64,000 bases of DNA from Clytia hemisphaerica (lineage: Eukaryota > Cnidaria > Hydrozoa > Leptothecata > Clytiidae), in contig CACVBU010001044.1 of the NCBI GenBank assembly GCA_902728285.1, positions 1,133,012 through 1,197,011 of the forward strand, read 5' to 3'. Below, one piece after another: positions 54,131 to 64,000 of this stretch. Both the position numbers and the translations under genes were made by a program. Each line of letters opens with the position of its first letter. The stretch's first letter is position 1. The notes below the pieces were generated by a model. That model was not told where the DNA came from. It worked only from the letters and a program-made list of their open reading frames with translations, and searched no databases.

Positions 54131-55060
54131 TCAAGTTTGAATCATTTTGTGCGATGAATCATATATGTACTTTTTAAACTCCAGTAAAACTTTAATAGGC
54201 TCTTTAGCCTCGCTTCCATTCTCATTAGCCTGTTTACCTTTACCCTTTTTAGTGGTACTCAGCCTCTCTTTAGTAGAGTCAGCTAATCCTTTAGGTATCC
54301 GGACTTTGATTTTACCGCTTTGACCAAAGCTACCTTCAATCGTTCCCTCGTCTCCAGAGCTTAGCTTGACTTTCATGTTCGTAAATAAAGCTAAATTTGT
54401 TTCTTTCTTGAATAAAGATTTTACAATGACGCTGTATTCATCAGCCATGCGTTCAACAGTCCCTTCTTTGCTCTTCCATTTGAAAATCTTCAATTTCGGT
54501 AATTCTTCTTTCTGATAGTCTCTAGATAAAAATGGTAACACTATACGCCCGTAAAACGCTAGTCTGCACGTGTTCAAATTGATATCTGTATCCAGTCTAG
54601 ATCCGATGACTAAGGAATCAGCCTGCCCAATGACCGGGTGATCAAACTCAATCATAACGTATTGAGTCTCTCGATCGTTGGTATTCGCCAGTTTGGTTTG
54701 AGTTTTTTCGTTGAGTTCCTCTTGAAATTCATATTCGGTATCTGTGCTAAATTGTTCCTCATCTACATGATCATTGTCACTAGGGGGTTTCCCGAAAAAC
54801 TGTAATTTCCCCATGACAGTTTCATGGCCAACCGTGATATGAAATTTAGCTTTGTTCAAACATTTCCCTTTGAAGTAAGGTATTTTATGGACTTTGACGA
54901 TACCTCCGTATAGGGTTGGTAGGAACCCCGGTGAGCAGACCACGCCTCTTTCCAACTTCTTGGGATCGAACTGAGTGACACAGATACCAGCTCGGTCACC
55001 TTGCACAATACTTTTGACAGGTTTCCGAAACATCTGCATGGACTTCACTTTCTTCGTTTC
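54131..55060 (-). CDS. EEFSEC: EEFSEC terminal exon
   Basis: Starts after TTTCTTCAG with ETKKVKSMQMF; then GDRAGICVTQFDPKKLERG, FHITVGHETVMGKL, SRLDTDINLNTCRLAF, and KKETNLALF...FGQSGKIKV, all eEFSec domain III/IV marks. Stop TGA at 54131-54133. The acidic insert in the middle (EEQFSTDTEYEFQEEL) is typical of the variable linker. Confidence 0.95.
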   Translation of the reverse strand, partial: ETKKVKSMQMFRKPVKSIVQGDRAGICVTQFDPKKLERGVVCSPGFLPTLYGGIVKVHKIPYFKGKCLNKAKFHITVGHETVMGKLQFFGKPPSDNDHVDEEQFSTDTEYEFQEELNEKTQTKLANTNDRETQYVMIEFDHPVIGQADSLVIGSRLDTDINLNTCRLAFYGRIVLPFLSRDYQKEELPKLKIFKWKSKEGTVERMADEYSVIVKSLFKKETNLALFTNMKVKLSSGDEGTIEGSFGQSGKIKVRIPKGLADSTKERLSTTKKGKGKQANENGSEAKEPIKVLLEFKKYIYDSSHKMIQT

Positions 55061-56389
55061 CTGAAGAAATGAGAAATAATAGTTTTTGCTTCTTTGTGTG
55101 AATGTTTTAGAAAAATACTGTAACCTAATTGCAAAACTTTGGGTTTTTCACTCAAGTTTCAAGGAACTTCTATGGGATTATTCTGTTACACCCTTGAACT
55201 GGATTCTAAGTTTTTGATAGTCCTTTCTATCAACAAAACGACATACCTTTAAAATTGGAATTTCAACGTTATCATTGACCGATACTGAGCCGTTCAATAC
55301 AGTGCCCGTCATGACAGTTCCTTGACCTCTAATAGAGAAACAATGGTCAACTGAAAACAGTAAAGATCCTTCGGGATTTCTTGTTGGAATGTATGCTTGA
55401 GACTGTAGGCATGTGATGAGTTGATCCATACCGATTCGTTGGACATCTGTGGTGATTTCACTTGCACCAACATTGGCAGCAACAGCGATGACAGTACTGT
55501 TGGCAAATTTGGTGTTCTCCAGCGTCTTCAACATACGTTTCGTCATCTAAAATATAATATCATAGAGAAGTGAAAAGATTTTGAGGATTATTATATAAAA
55601 TTAGGAAAAAGTACTTTAATGGGACAAAATTTCGCGAGGATCAAATTTCGCGTTTGAGCTCATGAAAAGATGTCAAGGATACCAAAAGTATTTTCACGGT
55701 TTTGCAATTTAACCTCAAATTTTTGACTAAAATACTTATTTTAGGGCAAAGGCGAACCAATTTACGCAAACATTTTTCACCAAATTTAGTTCTCACCAGA
55801 CAAAAAAATTAACTGCCTCAATATCAATAAGTTTTTGCCAAAACTATTTTTTCTGTTCTGAGTTTTTTCTGCTGAACGAAATTAATTCTTGTCAAAATAA
55901 ATTGACTACCTTATTGGAACTAATTTGCATGAATTAATTTTAGTGTTATTCGCGGTTTTTTGGCAAAATAGTTTTCAAAAAAATTTGAAAAATCCCTAGG
56001 AAAATGAATAAAAATTCGTCCAAAAAAGGGCAAATTCGCGAAAATTAAAACCCGCGAAATGCAATTTTTCCGATATTTTTTCGACCGCGAATATTAGTTT
56101 CCGTGAATATTAGTTCCAATAAGGTAAGTTTCTAACACATCCGAACTGTATTTAACCTGAATCTATAGAAAATTTAGCCCCTGCTAAAACTAAAAACATC
56201 TATGTCTATGGTTTACCTTTTCTATAGTGGCTTGTCGCTTCTGTTCAGGAATGAGATCAACTTTGTTGAGGACAACGACCATCTTTTCACAAAGAATTTC
56301 ACCAATGACAAGACATTCTGCAGTTTGTGTTTGCATTCCTTTCACAACATCAACTACTAACATCATCATGTCAATGATCTGTGCACCTC
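54131..56389 (-). CDS. EEFSEC: Selenocysteine-specific elongation factor, 3' part
   Basis: Family role (established): a cytosolic GTPase that brings Sec-tRNA to UGA codons with SECIS-binding protein 2. Three exons (56217-56389, 55247-55546, 54131-55060) join in phase 0 throughout and follow eEFSec from GGAQIID (just after the G3 motif) through NKVD, the beta-barrel domains and the C-terminal domain IV. The exon carrying G1-G3 (N-terminal ~95 residues) must lie upstream, beyond 56389, and was not found in the window. Ending in KMIQT, it is close to the usual C-terminus. Confidence 0.93.
55247..55546 (-). CDS. EEFSEC: EEFSEC internal exon
   Basis: Reads MTKRMLKTLENTKF, then VAANVGAS, then VDHCFSIRGQGTVMTGTVL (domain II start). 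Acceptor ATATTTTAG, donor AAG|GTATGT, phase 0 both ends. The initial Met is internal, not a start codon. Confidence 0.94.
56217..56389 (-). CDS. EEFSEC: EEFSEC GTPase exon
   Basis: GAQIIDMMMLVVDVVKGMQT, then MVVVLNKVDLIPEQKRQATIEK: the NKVD G4 motif is present. Acceptor TACACACAG requires one nt from the missing upstream exon. Confidence 0.93.
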
Positions 56390-57160
56390 CTGTGTGTATA
56401 AAGAATAATAAAAAAATACATTTGATTGTTAATTCACTACCGGCCGTGGTTACAATGAAGAAGAGCCCGGCTACAATCACAGATTTCTGTAAAGCCCGGA
56501 GGGCGTGCTTTAAGTTCTTCCAAGCAAAAAAGCTTTTATTTTCACAAACCCGCGAAGCTTCTGATTGGTCAAGCGCTGAAATTCTATTGTAATATCACGT
56601 GACCTAGGTAGAATTTCCTACTGAAATACGACACACTTCTTTATAAATCTGTGGCTGCAATGCGCTAAGTTCTGGTTTAGCTCAGTAGGTTCATATATCA
56701 AATTCCTAAAAGATTTTACTTGATGCCTCTCTTCTTGCGGTCAAGGTTTAGTGAAGGAATCTAAGGAGTAGAGCGTCGTTCTATATAAGATCAGTGCTGC
56801 AAATAGGTTTCGTCAACTTGGACGGTACTCATTAAATTGAAATCCTGAATAAAAATTGTCTTAATGACATGAAACAAGACGTCGTGAAAAATGGAAACGG
56901 TTTTGCAGTGTGCAAAATAACCATTAGAGATATTCAAAAATAAAAATCTTTTCTTTTTTTCACATTAAAGGAAATGACAAAAAAAACAAAAAAAAAACAT
57001 TGTATACATTTATACAGGATAAATTTGGGTGCGTGTGTTTGCTTTCTCAGATGTTGCTAGGCCAACCGTAAAACAAAAGATGGTACCCAAAGGTTAGCCT
57101 CAACATCATCAATACTCCCACACCGAACTAAATATAACTATTTAGTATTCCAATGACAAA
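56390..57160. other. EEFSEC intron, nothing recognised
   Basis: Searched by eye for the DCPGH (G3) and GHVDSGKT (G1) exons on the minus strand; neither is visible. Confidence 0.4.
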
Positions 57161-57456
57161 AAACCGAAATCGTTTGACCTGTCGGATTCCCGGACTTGTT
57201 CCGGACTGCCAACCTCTGATCGACCAACATGGACTCGTCTGACAAATATTTCGAATGCTTCGTCTAATGTCTTGATGATTTCTATCAAGTTTGAAAATCA
57301 CGATAAAAAGCCCACATGATTTTAACAAACTTGAAAAATCAAAAGGTCATTAGACGAATCATCCAAAATACATATCAGCCAAGTCCAAGTTGGACGACCA
57401 GAGGTTGGCAGTCCGGAACAAGTCCGAAAAATCCGACAGGACCACGATTTCGGTTT
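57161..57456. repeat. ~296-bp palindrome
   Basis: AACCGAAATCGT at the left is mirrored as ACGATTTCGGTT at the right. GACCTGTCGGATT and CGGACTTGTTCCGGACTGCC, then CATTAGACGA in mid-arm, recur inverted. Turn near 57300. Confidence 0.7.
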
Positions 57457-57457
57457 T

Positions 57458-57886
57458 ACAACTTGAAATACCGGCGGACCGGCAATCAAGCCGACATTGT
57501 AGGTGACGATCTAGGGACGAGTCTATGCGCCTCTGTCATCAAAGACTCTCAGGTTCCTCTAACAGTGTCTCTTCGGTCGGACCCTTGAACTCTGTTCCTA
57601 ACTGGATCATCAGATGGCTCCATCAAGAAAGGTATAGAAACCATTTGTCAAAAACCACCCTAACGATTCCCTTGATCTCCGTTGGGGTGGTTTTTGACGA
57701 ATGGTTTCTAGACTTTTCTCAGATTATGCCACTTGAAATTCAAGAGAAAGAGAGTTTATAGGTTTGACCAAAAATAACTGTTTAAGGTTCATGAGAGTCA
57801 ATTAATGACAGAGGCGCGTAGACTCGTCCTCAGATCGCCACCTACAATGTCGGCCTGATTGCCAGTCCACCGGTATTTCAAGTTGT
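57458..57886. repeat. Adjacent ~430-bp palindrome with inner hairpin
   Basis: ACAACTTGAAATACCGG at the left is mirrored as CCGGTATTTCAAGTTGT at the right. Arms hold GCCGACATTGTAGGTG and its inverse. A second inner palindrome (GAAACCATTTGTCAAAAACC) spans about 57637-57710. Confidence 0.7.
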
Positions 57887-59528
57887 GGATGGCAAAGTAA
57901 TCGTAGAGAACATGTAAGCAAACCAAACATTGATCTCAATAAACTAGAAAACATTCTCGGGCCTTTTTGAAAACATTTCAGCTTAAATCGACACTAAATG
58001 TCTGGCAGTATGTATCTCTAGTCGTCACTATGAATTAACTCTGTTGATAGTTCCTGCTTGATTGTTACGAAGTTCGACATCAAAATTGATTGAAATTCGA
58101 TTTTTTCCAACAGTTTTCATATGGTTCATAGATAGTTATTTTCTGTTTTTCTTATCGCCATAGTTTCACTGTAGCTTCGAAAAACCATCAACTGATCGTA
58201 TAACTTGTTCGATTGTCAGCCAAATACCGTCTGGAACACATATATAAAGTGTTGAAAGGCTAGTGGAGGGAGGGAAGCGCCTCAGATTTCCAATCTAGAT
58301 TTAATTCCAAAATCTAGCCACTGCCCATGTCTATGACATATTTATTTCCAGCTTCAAACTTCTTCCGATGGTTTAACCAAAAGCATTAGCAAAAAAATCA
58401 TGCTAAACGACAAACTAACCAACGTTGAGTTGTTTCCAGCTTTTAGAAACATATATGCTATGGTCAGTGGTTTGGAAGTATAGCATTAAGTTCATATTTC
58501 GAAAGATGCTACAGATAGATTGTAGGCTGTTCTCCAAATACATTATTCTGTTGATCAATAATCAACACTTAGATTCCTCCAGCATTGCGAAGCTTCCAGG
58601 CTACTGGGGATAACGGATGCTAAAGCGTGATGTAAACAAGTAAATAACAAACAAATGCCGAGTTTGTTCCAACATCTTGAAACCTCATCGTTTAGTAAGT
58701 ATATCATCTCACACTCTTTGAAAGATGACTCAGGTTGTCAACAATACTCCAAGTACATTATTCTGTTGCCCGAGACACAAATCATCGTAGAGATTCTTCC
58801 AGAAGATTTGAAACATAGACGTCAAGCTAGTGAGTTGGAATTAAATCATCTCACAAAATTGATTATTCAAAAGATTTACTGCACTCTAAGTTTTCATTCA
58901 GTTGAAAAATATATTTGTAATCATTAAACCACGACGCATCTTTGAGAAGCATGTTGAAATCTGTAATAAATGTTCATTAGGTTTCGTCTTTTCATCTGCG
59001 TTATGTGCGTTTGACTTTCAACTTCTTAACAAGAACTGATTGCAGAACATTTTGTAAATCAAACTTTTTTATAGTTCTTTTCTGTACTTCCCTTCTCCTC
59101 TTAAATCAATCAACATAAATTGATGTCTATAAAAAGCGATAACAACCTTCTCGAATTACTTTGCGGCTTTTTTCTTAAGAAACTTCGTACGTTTTTTTCT
59201 CTCGGTAATAAAGTCCAAGATAAAGTACTTCTACAAATTCCCCTGATATTTTTCGAAACTACAAAGGAAAGTACAGACTTCTGATTAATTGAAAGTTTAC
59301 CCCTTTGCTAAAGCTTTGCCCCGATAGTTTTTTCAAAGAAAAAGTGCGATTCGCAATATATATACCGGGTGACCCACGAAAAAGTTCAGACGTTTCCCGA
59401 CATCTTGAGGCCGAACAAATGTCCCAAAGTGCTTGGAGTTTAGATATCTAGAAAGCAGATATCCTAACTTAAAATTTGAGCTATCACCTTTTAAATTTGA
59501 CCGACTTGTTCTCTACTTATGAGCTTTT
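57887..59528. other. EEFSEC intron or 5' flank, nothing recognised
   Basis: AT-rich sequence with no exon-like frame. A TATATATACCGGGTGACCCACG segment at 59360-59380 resembles a TE terminus, but I see no partner end. Confidence 0.35.
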
Positions 59529-59681
59529 GTTGTGCGCAGATATGTAATTTTTGCGCAGATATGTAATTTCTGCGCATATATGTAATTATTTTGCGCAAAT
59601 ATGTAATTTCTGCGCAACTATGTAATTTCGAGCTGCGCAGATATGTAATTAAATTTCTGCGCAGATATGTAAAACACGATC
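59529..59681. repeat. Left terminal minisatellite
   Basis: Seven copies of TGCGCA(G/A/T)ATATGTAAT variants, ending AAAACACGATC. Mirrored by 63570-63740, which has one unit more. Confidence 0.85.
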
Positions 59682-59759
59682 TTTAAAATCAATGGTACCC
59701 CCTTGATAGATTTTACCATTACTTTTACCTTTTTTAAGACTTAGGTATTTTAGCTAATA

Positions 59760-61520
59760 TCTATCAAATACAAGAAGTAATATCTTCTAAGCATCAACTT
59801 TATAAGAAAAATATCCATAACTTTTGAATGGAATAGAATAGGGCCTTAAATGAAAATAATTATTTTTCTTTTAAGCATCATGATCTATAACTATTCAACC
59901 AGTAAGTTTTAACTTTCGGTGATTGGTTCTTTCAAAGCAAACATGGAATAGCGCCTAAAATGGATATGACTATTTTTCTTGTAAGCATCATCTTTATAAG
60001 AATCAAAGCAATAACTCTTGATAGACGGCCATATACCTTTCGGAAATTAGTTTTTACAAAGTAAACAAGGAACGGATCATAATATAAGCATATTCATTTT
60101 TCTTATAAGCATGTACTTTATAAGAATCAAATCAATAACTATTGATAGACTGTGATATACCCTTCGGTTGTTAGTTTTTACAAAGTAAATAAGGGATGGC
60201 GCATAATATGTGCATATTTATTTTTCTTATAAGAAACTACTTTATAAGAATCAAAGCAATAACTCTTGATAGACGGCCATATACCTTTCGGTAATTAGCT
60301 CTTACAAAGTAAACAAAGGACGGCACATAATATGACCATATTTATTTTTCTTATAAGCAACTACTTTATAAGAATCAAAGCAATAACTCTTGATAGACGG
60401 TCATTTACCCTTCGGTAATTAGTTCTTACAAAGTAAATAAGGGATGGCGCATAATATGAGCATTATCATTTTTCTTATAAGCATATACTTTATAAGAATC
60501 AAATCAATAATTCTTGATAGACGGTGATATACCCTTCGGTAATTAGTTCTTACAAAGTAAACAAGGAACGGCGCATAAGATAAGCATATTTATTTTTCTT
60601 ATAAGCAACTACTTTATAAGAATCAAAGCAATAACTCTTGATAGACGGTCATTTACCCTTCGGTAATTAGTTCTTACAAAGTAAATAAGGGATGGCGCAT
60701 AATATGAGCATTATCATTTTTCTTATAAGCATATACTTTATAAGAATCAAATCAATAATTCTGATAGACGGTGATATACCCTTCGGTAATTAGTGTTCTT
60801 ACAAAGTAAACAAGGAACGGCGCATAAGATAAGCATATTTATTTTTCTTATTTATAGCAACTACTTTATAATAAGAATCAAAGCAATAACTCTTGATAGA
60901 CGGTCATTTACCCTTCGGTAATTAGTTCTTACAAAGTAAATAAGGGATGGCGCATAATATGAGCATTATCATTTTTCTTATAAGCATATACTTTATAAGA
61001 ATCAAATCAATAATTCTTGATAGACGGTGATATACCCTTCGGTAATTAGTTCTTACAAAGTAAACAAGGAACGGCGCATAAGATAAGCATATTTATTTTT
61101 CTTATTTATAAGCAACTACTTTATAAGAATCAAAGCAATAACTCTTGATAGACGGTCATTTACCCTTCGGTAATTAGTTCTTACAAAGTAAACAAGGAAC
61201 GGCGCATAATATGAGCATTATCATTTTTCTTATAAGCAACTACTTTATAAGAATCAAAGCAATAACTCTTGATAGACGGTCATTTACCCTTCGGTAATTA
61301 GTTCTTACAAAGTAAATAAGGGATGGCGCATAATATGAGCATTATCATTTTTCTTATAAGCATATACTTTATAAGAATCAAAGCAATAACTCTTGATAGA
61401 CGGTCATTTACCCTTCGGTAATTAGTTCTTACAAAGTAAACAAGGAAAGGCGTATAATATTACGAGCATAGTAATTCTTCCCATAAGCAACTACTTTATG
61501 AGAATCAAATAACTCTTGGT
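59760..61520. repeat. Left satellite array, ~123-bp monomer
   Basis: About 14 monomers with marker TTGATAGACGGTCATTTACC. Alternating subtypes (AAGGAACGGCG / AAGGGATGGCG; CATATACT / CAACTACT) give a ~247-bp higher-order dimer, most regular at 60240-61450. Confidence 0.85.
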
Positions 61521-62329
61521 AGAATGGTATATACCCTCGAATAAACACCCCTCCTGAAAGTCTTAAAATTAAAAAGACGCCCAGGGCGTTTATTTGAAAA
61601 AATACGGTAGTTATTACAAAGTTAACAAGGGAGAACATGTTAAGAATATCTTTAGGCTGAAACCTAAAAAAAAAAGAGTATCCAAATTCTTTTAAAAGAT
61701 GCGAACCCATCTAGCAAGGTAAGCAAAAGATTCAGTACAACCTAATAAAAAAGTACAACATAATGAGATCTTCGATAAAACCTCGACTCGAGATCTCGCA
61801 TCTATGTAAACTTTATTGATTTTGTAGATATGGATTGCATTTCTTTACATTACAGTGAGATAAAGTAAAATTCTATTGGTTGTCTCTACCAAAACATGGA
61901 CTAATTTATGATAAAAAAACTTCCTTTTCCTTTTCATGGTTCTACGAGCAAAGTCATTATATTTGATTGAATTATCCAATGAAATAGAGTGGGGTTATTG
62001 AAGGTGTGATTCTCGCTCGAACTTAAATTCTGAAGAATGTTATATATTTCAGGAATATTTTGACACTGATTGTTAAAGATATTTAAAAAAATGACATGCC
62101 TTTTTTATTTTCCCCCTATAAATTAAACCAATAGGCAAAATATTCAACTTTAAGCCATCTAAAAGGAGAGAAATTATTTTTTTTCTTCTATGTGGAATCA
62201 GCATTCTGCAACGGCTCTATCGAAAGAAATAGAGAATTTTCCTAAATCTAACATTAGTTTATAAGAATTTTCTAAGTTTCAGAGATTTGATTTATCAAAC
62301 AATAGCTAACAAATATTGTTTAAAAGTTA

Positions 62330-63470
62330 TGAATTGTGTTCTTATAAAATGTTGCTTATAAGAAAAATAAATGTTTCTCTTTTAGGCACAATCCTATATT
62401 TGCTTTGAAAGACCGATCACCGAAAGCTAATAATCATTGGTTTGTTATGAATTGTGTTCTTATCAAGTTGATGCTTATAAGAAAAATTAATGTTTCTTTT
62501 TTAGGCACAATCACATGTTTGCTTTGAGAGAACCAATCGCCGAAAGCTAATATCTATTGTTTGGAGAATTATGAATTGTGTTCTTATCAAGTTGATGCTT
62601 ATAAGAAAAACAAAAATTTCCTGGTTTAGCACAGCCCCCTCGTTGCTTATACAACCAATCGCCGAAAGCTAATAATCATTGGTTTAAGAGTTATGAATTG
62701 TGTTCTTATAAAGTTGATGCTTATAAGAAAACTACATTTTTCTAGCTTAGGCACAATCCTATATTTGCTTTGAAAGAACCAAACGCCAAAAGCTAATATC
62801 TATTGGTTTAAGAGTTATGAATTGTGTTCTTATAAAGTTGATGCTTATAAGAAAAGTACATTTTTCTAGCTTAAGCACAATCCTATATTTGCTTTGAAAG
62901 GACCAAACGCCAAAAGCTAATAATCATTGGTTTAAGAGTTATGAGTTGTGTTCTTATAAATTTGATGCTTATAAGAAAAATACATTTTTCTAGCTTAAGC
63001 ACAATCCTATATTTGCTTTGAAAGAACCAAACGCCAAAAGCTATTATCTATTGGTTTAAAAGTTATGAATTGTGTTCTTATAAAGTTGATGCTTATAAGA
63101 AAAATAAATTTTTCTAGCTTAAGCACAATCCTATATTTGCTTTGAAAGAACCAAACGCCAAAAGCTAATATCTATTGGTTTAAGAGTTATGAATTATGTT
63201 CTCTTATAAAGTCAATGCTTATAAGAAAAAAAATTTTCTAGCTTGAGCACTATCCTATGTTTGTATTAGAGAACCAAACGCCAAAAGCTAATATCTATTG
63301 GTTTAAGAGTTATGAATTGTGTTCTTATAAAGTTGATGCTTATAAGTCATTTAGCACTGTCCCCTAGTTGCTTTGATAGAACCAATCGCCGAAAGCCAAT
63401 ATCACTTTGATAAAAAGATATTGACTTGTTTCTTATAAAGATGATGCTTATAAGAAAAACAACAATCGCC
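62330..63470. repeat. Right satellite array, inverted monomer
   Basis: About nine monomers with marker GAATTGTGTTCTTATAAAGT and CCAAACGCCAAAAGCTAATA; reverse complement of the first-arm monomer type near 59795-59950, and more homogeneous in the middle. Confidence 0.85.
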
Positions 63471-63569
63471 AAATGTCTGTCATAGTCCAAGAACAATGCG
63501 ATTAAATACTTTGAAAAATTAATGTTAAAATCGAGTCAGTTTTTCAAAAAAAAACTAAGTCCAAAAGGT

Positions 63570-63740
63570 CGTGTTTTACATATCTGCGCAGAAATTTAAT
63601 TACATATCTGCGCAGCTCAAAATTACATAGTTGCGCAAAATAATTACATATTTGCGCAGAAATTACATATCTGCGCAAAATAATTACATATATGCGCAGA
63701 AATTACATATCTGCGCAAAAATTACATATCTGCGCATAAC
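63570..63740. repeat. Right terminal minisatellite
   Basis: Eight copies of ATTACATATCTGCGCA variants, inverted relative to 59529-59681. Outer end GCGCATAAC then the TSD AGCTTTT. Confidence 0.85.
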
Positions 63741-64000
63741 AGCTTTTAAAGTCAAAATTTACTTTTCAGAAAGTGTAAAAAACACGTAAAAAAGATTTGG
63801 CATTTTGTTGAAAGTCCAAAGACCGTGATTCTCTGAACCGAACGCCAAAATAAGCCTAATTTAGATGGTCACTATGCTAAAATATCAAAAAAAAAATTAG
63901 TACATGTGTACTAAAATTCCATTTTCAAAAAATAGGTGAGAGTACAGGGTTCGAATTATAGCTTCACACTTCGCAAAATGCGAAGTGAATTTTAGATTTA

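Larger units (their letters stand above)
59529..63740. mobile_element. 4.2-kb fold-back element with satellite arms
   Basis: Ends GTTGTGCGCAGATATGTAAT and, inverted, GTTATGCGCAGATATGTAAT. TSD AGCTTTT (59522-59528, 63741-63747). TIRs are ~150-170 bp of TGCGCAGATATGTAATTT-type tandem repeats. Inside each TIR is a tandem array of a ~123-bp monomer, left arm ~1.75 kb and right arm ~1.3 kb, inverted to each other (shared TTCTTATAAGCATCAACTTT). A ~0.7-kb unique centre separates them. No transposase. Confidence 0.85.

Noticed and set aside
59529..63740. CRISPR array
   Set aside because: Contiguous tandem repeats without unique spacers, in animal DNA, with inverted arms and TSD.

Overview
This is nuclear DNA of an animal. 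Genes have GT-AG introns, the base composition is AT-rich, and there are many small inverted-repeat transposons. The deep-branching look of several products (a class A GPCR with ERY and NCLIY in place of DRY and NPxxY, an RLE-type LINE, an intronless SDHB) suggests a non-bilaterian or other marine invertebrate. A cnidarian is my best guess, but the sequence does not prove it.

Layout. (1) 1-6776, minus strand: a partial, decaying tandem copy of internal exons of the neighbouring gene. (2) 8499-42079, minus strand: a 34-kb gene of about 20 exons that I identify as SLF1 (SMC5/6 localization factor 1, ANKRD32 type). It has two N-terminal BRCT modules, a long disordered middle with several SUMO-interacting-like motifs, a helical middle and C-terminal ankyrin repeats. 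Nearly all exon phases agree. Two plus-strand genes sit in its introns: a four-helix membrane protein (14962-17591) and a single-exon secreted-looking protein (24222-25466). (3) 42080-42454: a 375-bp divergent promoter with NRF1-like and E2F-like sites. (4) 42455-43246: intact, intronless SDHB. (5) 45.6-49.58 kb: an RLE-type non-LTR retrotransposon with two frameshifts. (6) 51726-52664: an intronless GPCR. (7) 54131-56389, minus strand: the last three recognised exons of EEFSEC, the selenocysteine elongation factor; its 5' exons are not visible. (8) 59529-63740: a 4.2-kb fold-back element whose arms are about 123-bp satellite arrays.

The most unusual content is repeat architecture: two copies of a 0.7-kb hairpin element (TIR TAGTAGGGGG, 3-bp TSD), the satellite-armed giant fold-back, an element carrying eight copies of TGTCCGTTAGTCAC inside 18-bp perfect TIRs, and paired MITEs with the same ends but different cores. 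The SLF1 partial duplication acts as a natural clock, because each copy carries insertions and damage the other lacks.

Functionally, SDHB (respiration) and SLF1 (replication-fork and SMC5/6 repair) share a promoter, and EEFSEC serves selenoprotein synthesis. No operon-like logic is expected. Gene identities rest on reading translated sequence against remembered family features; no database search was run.
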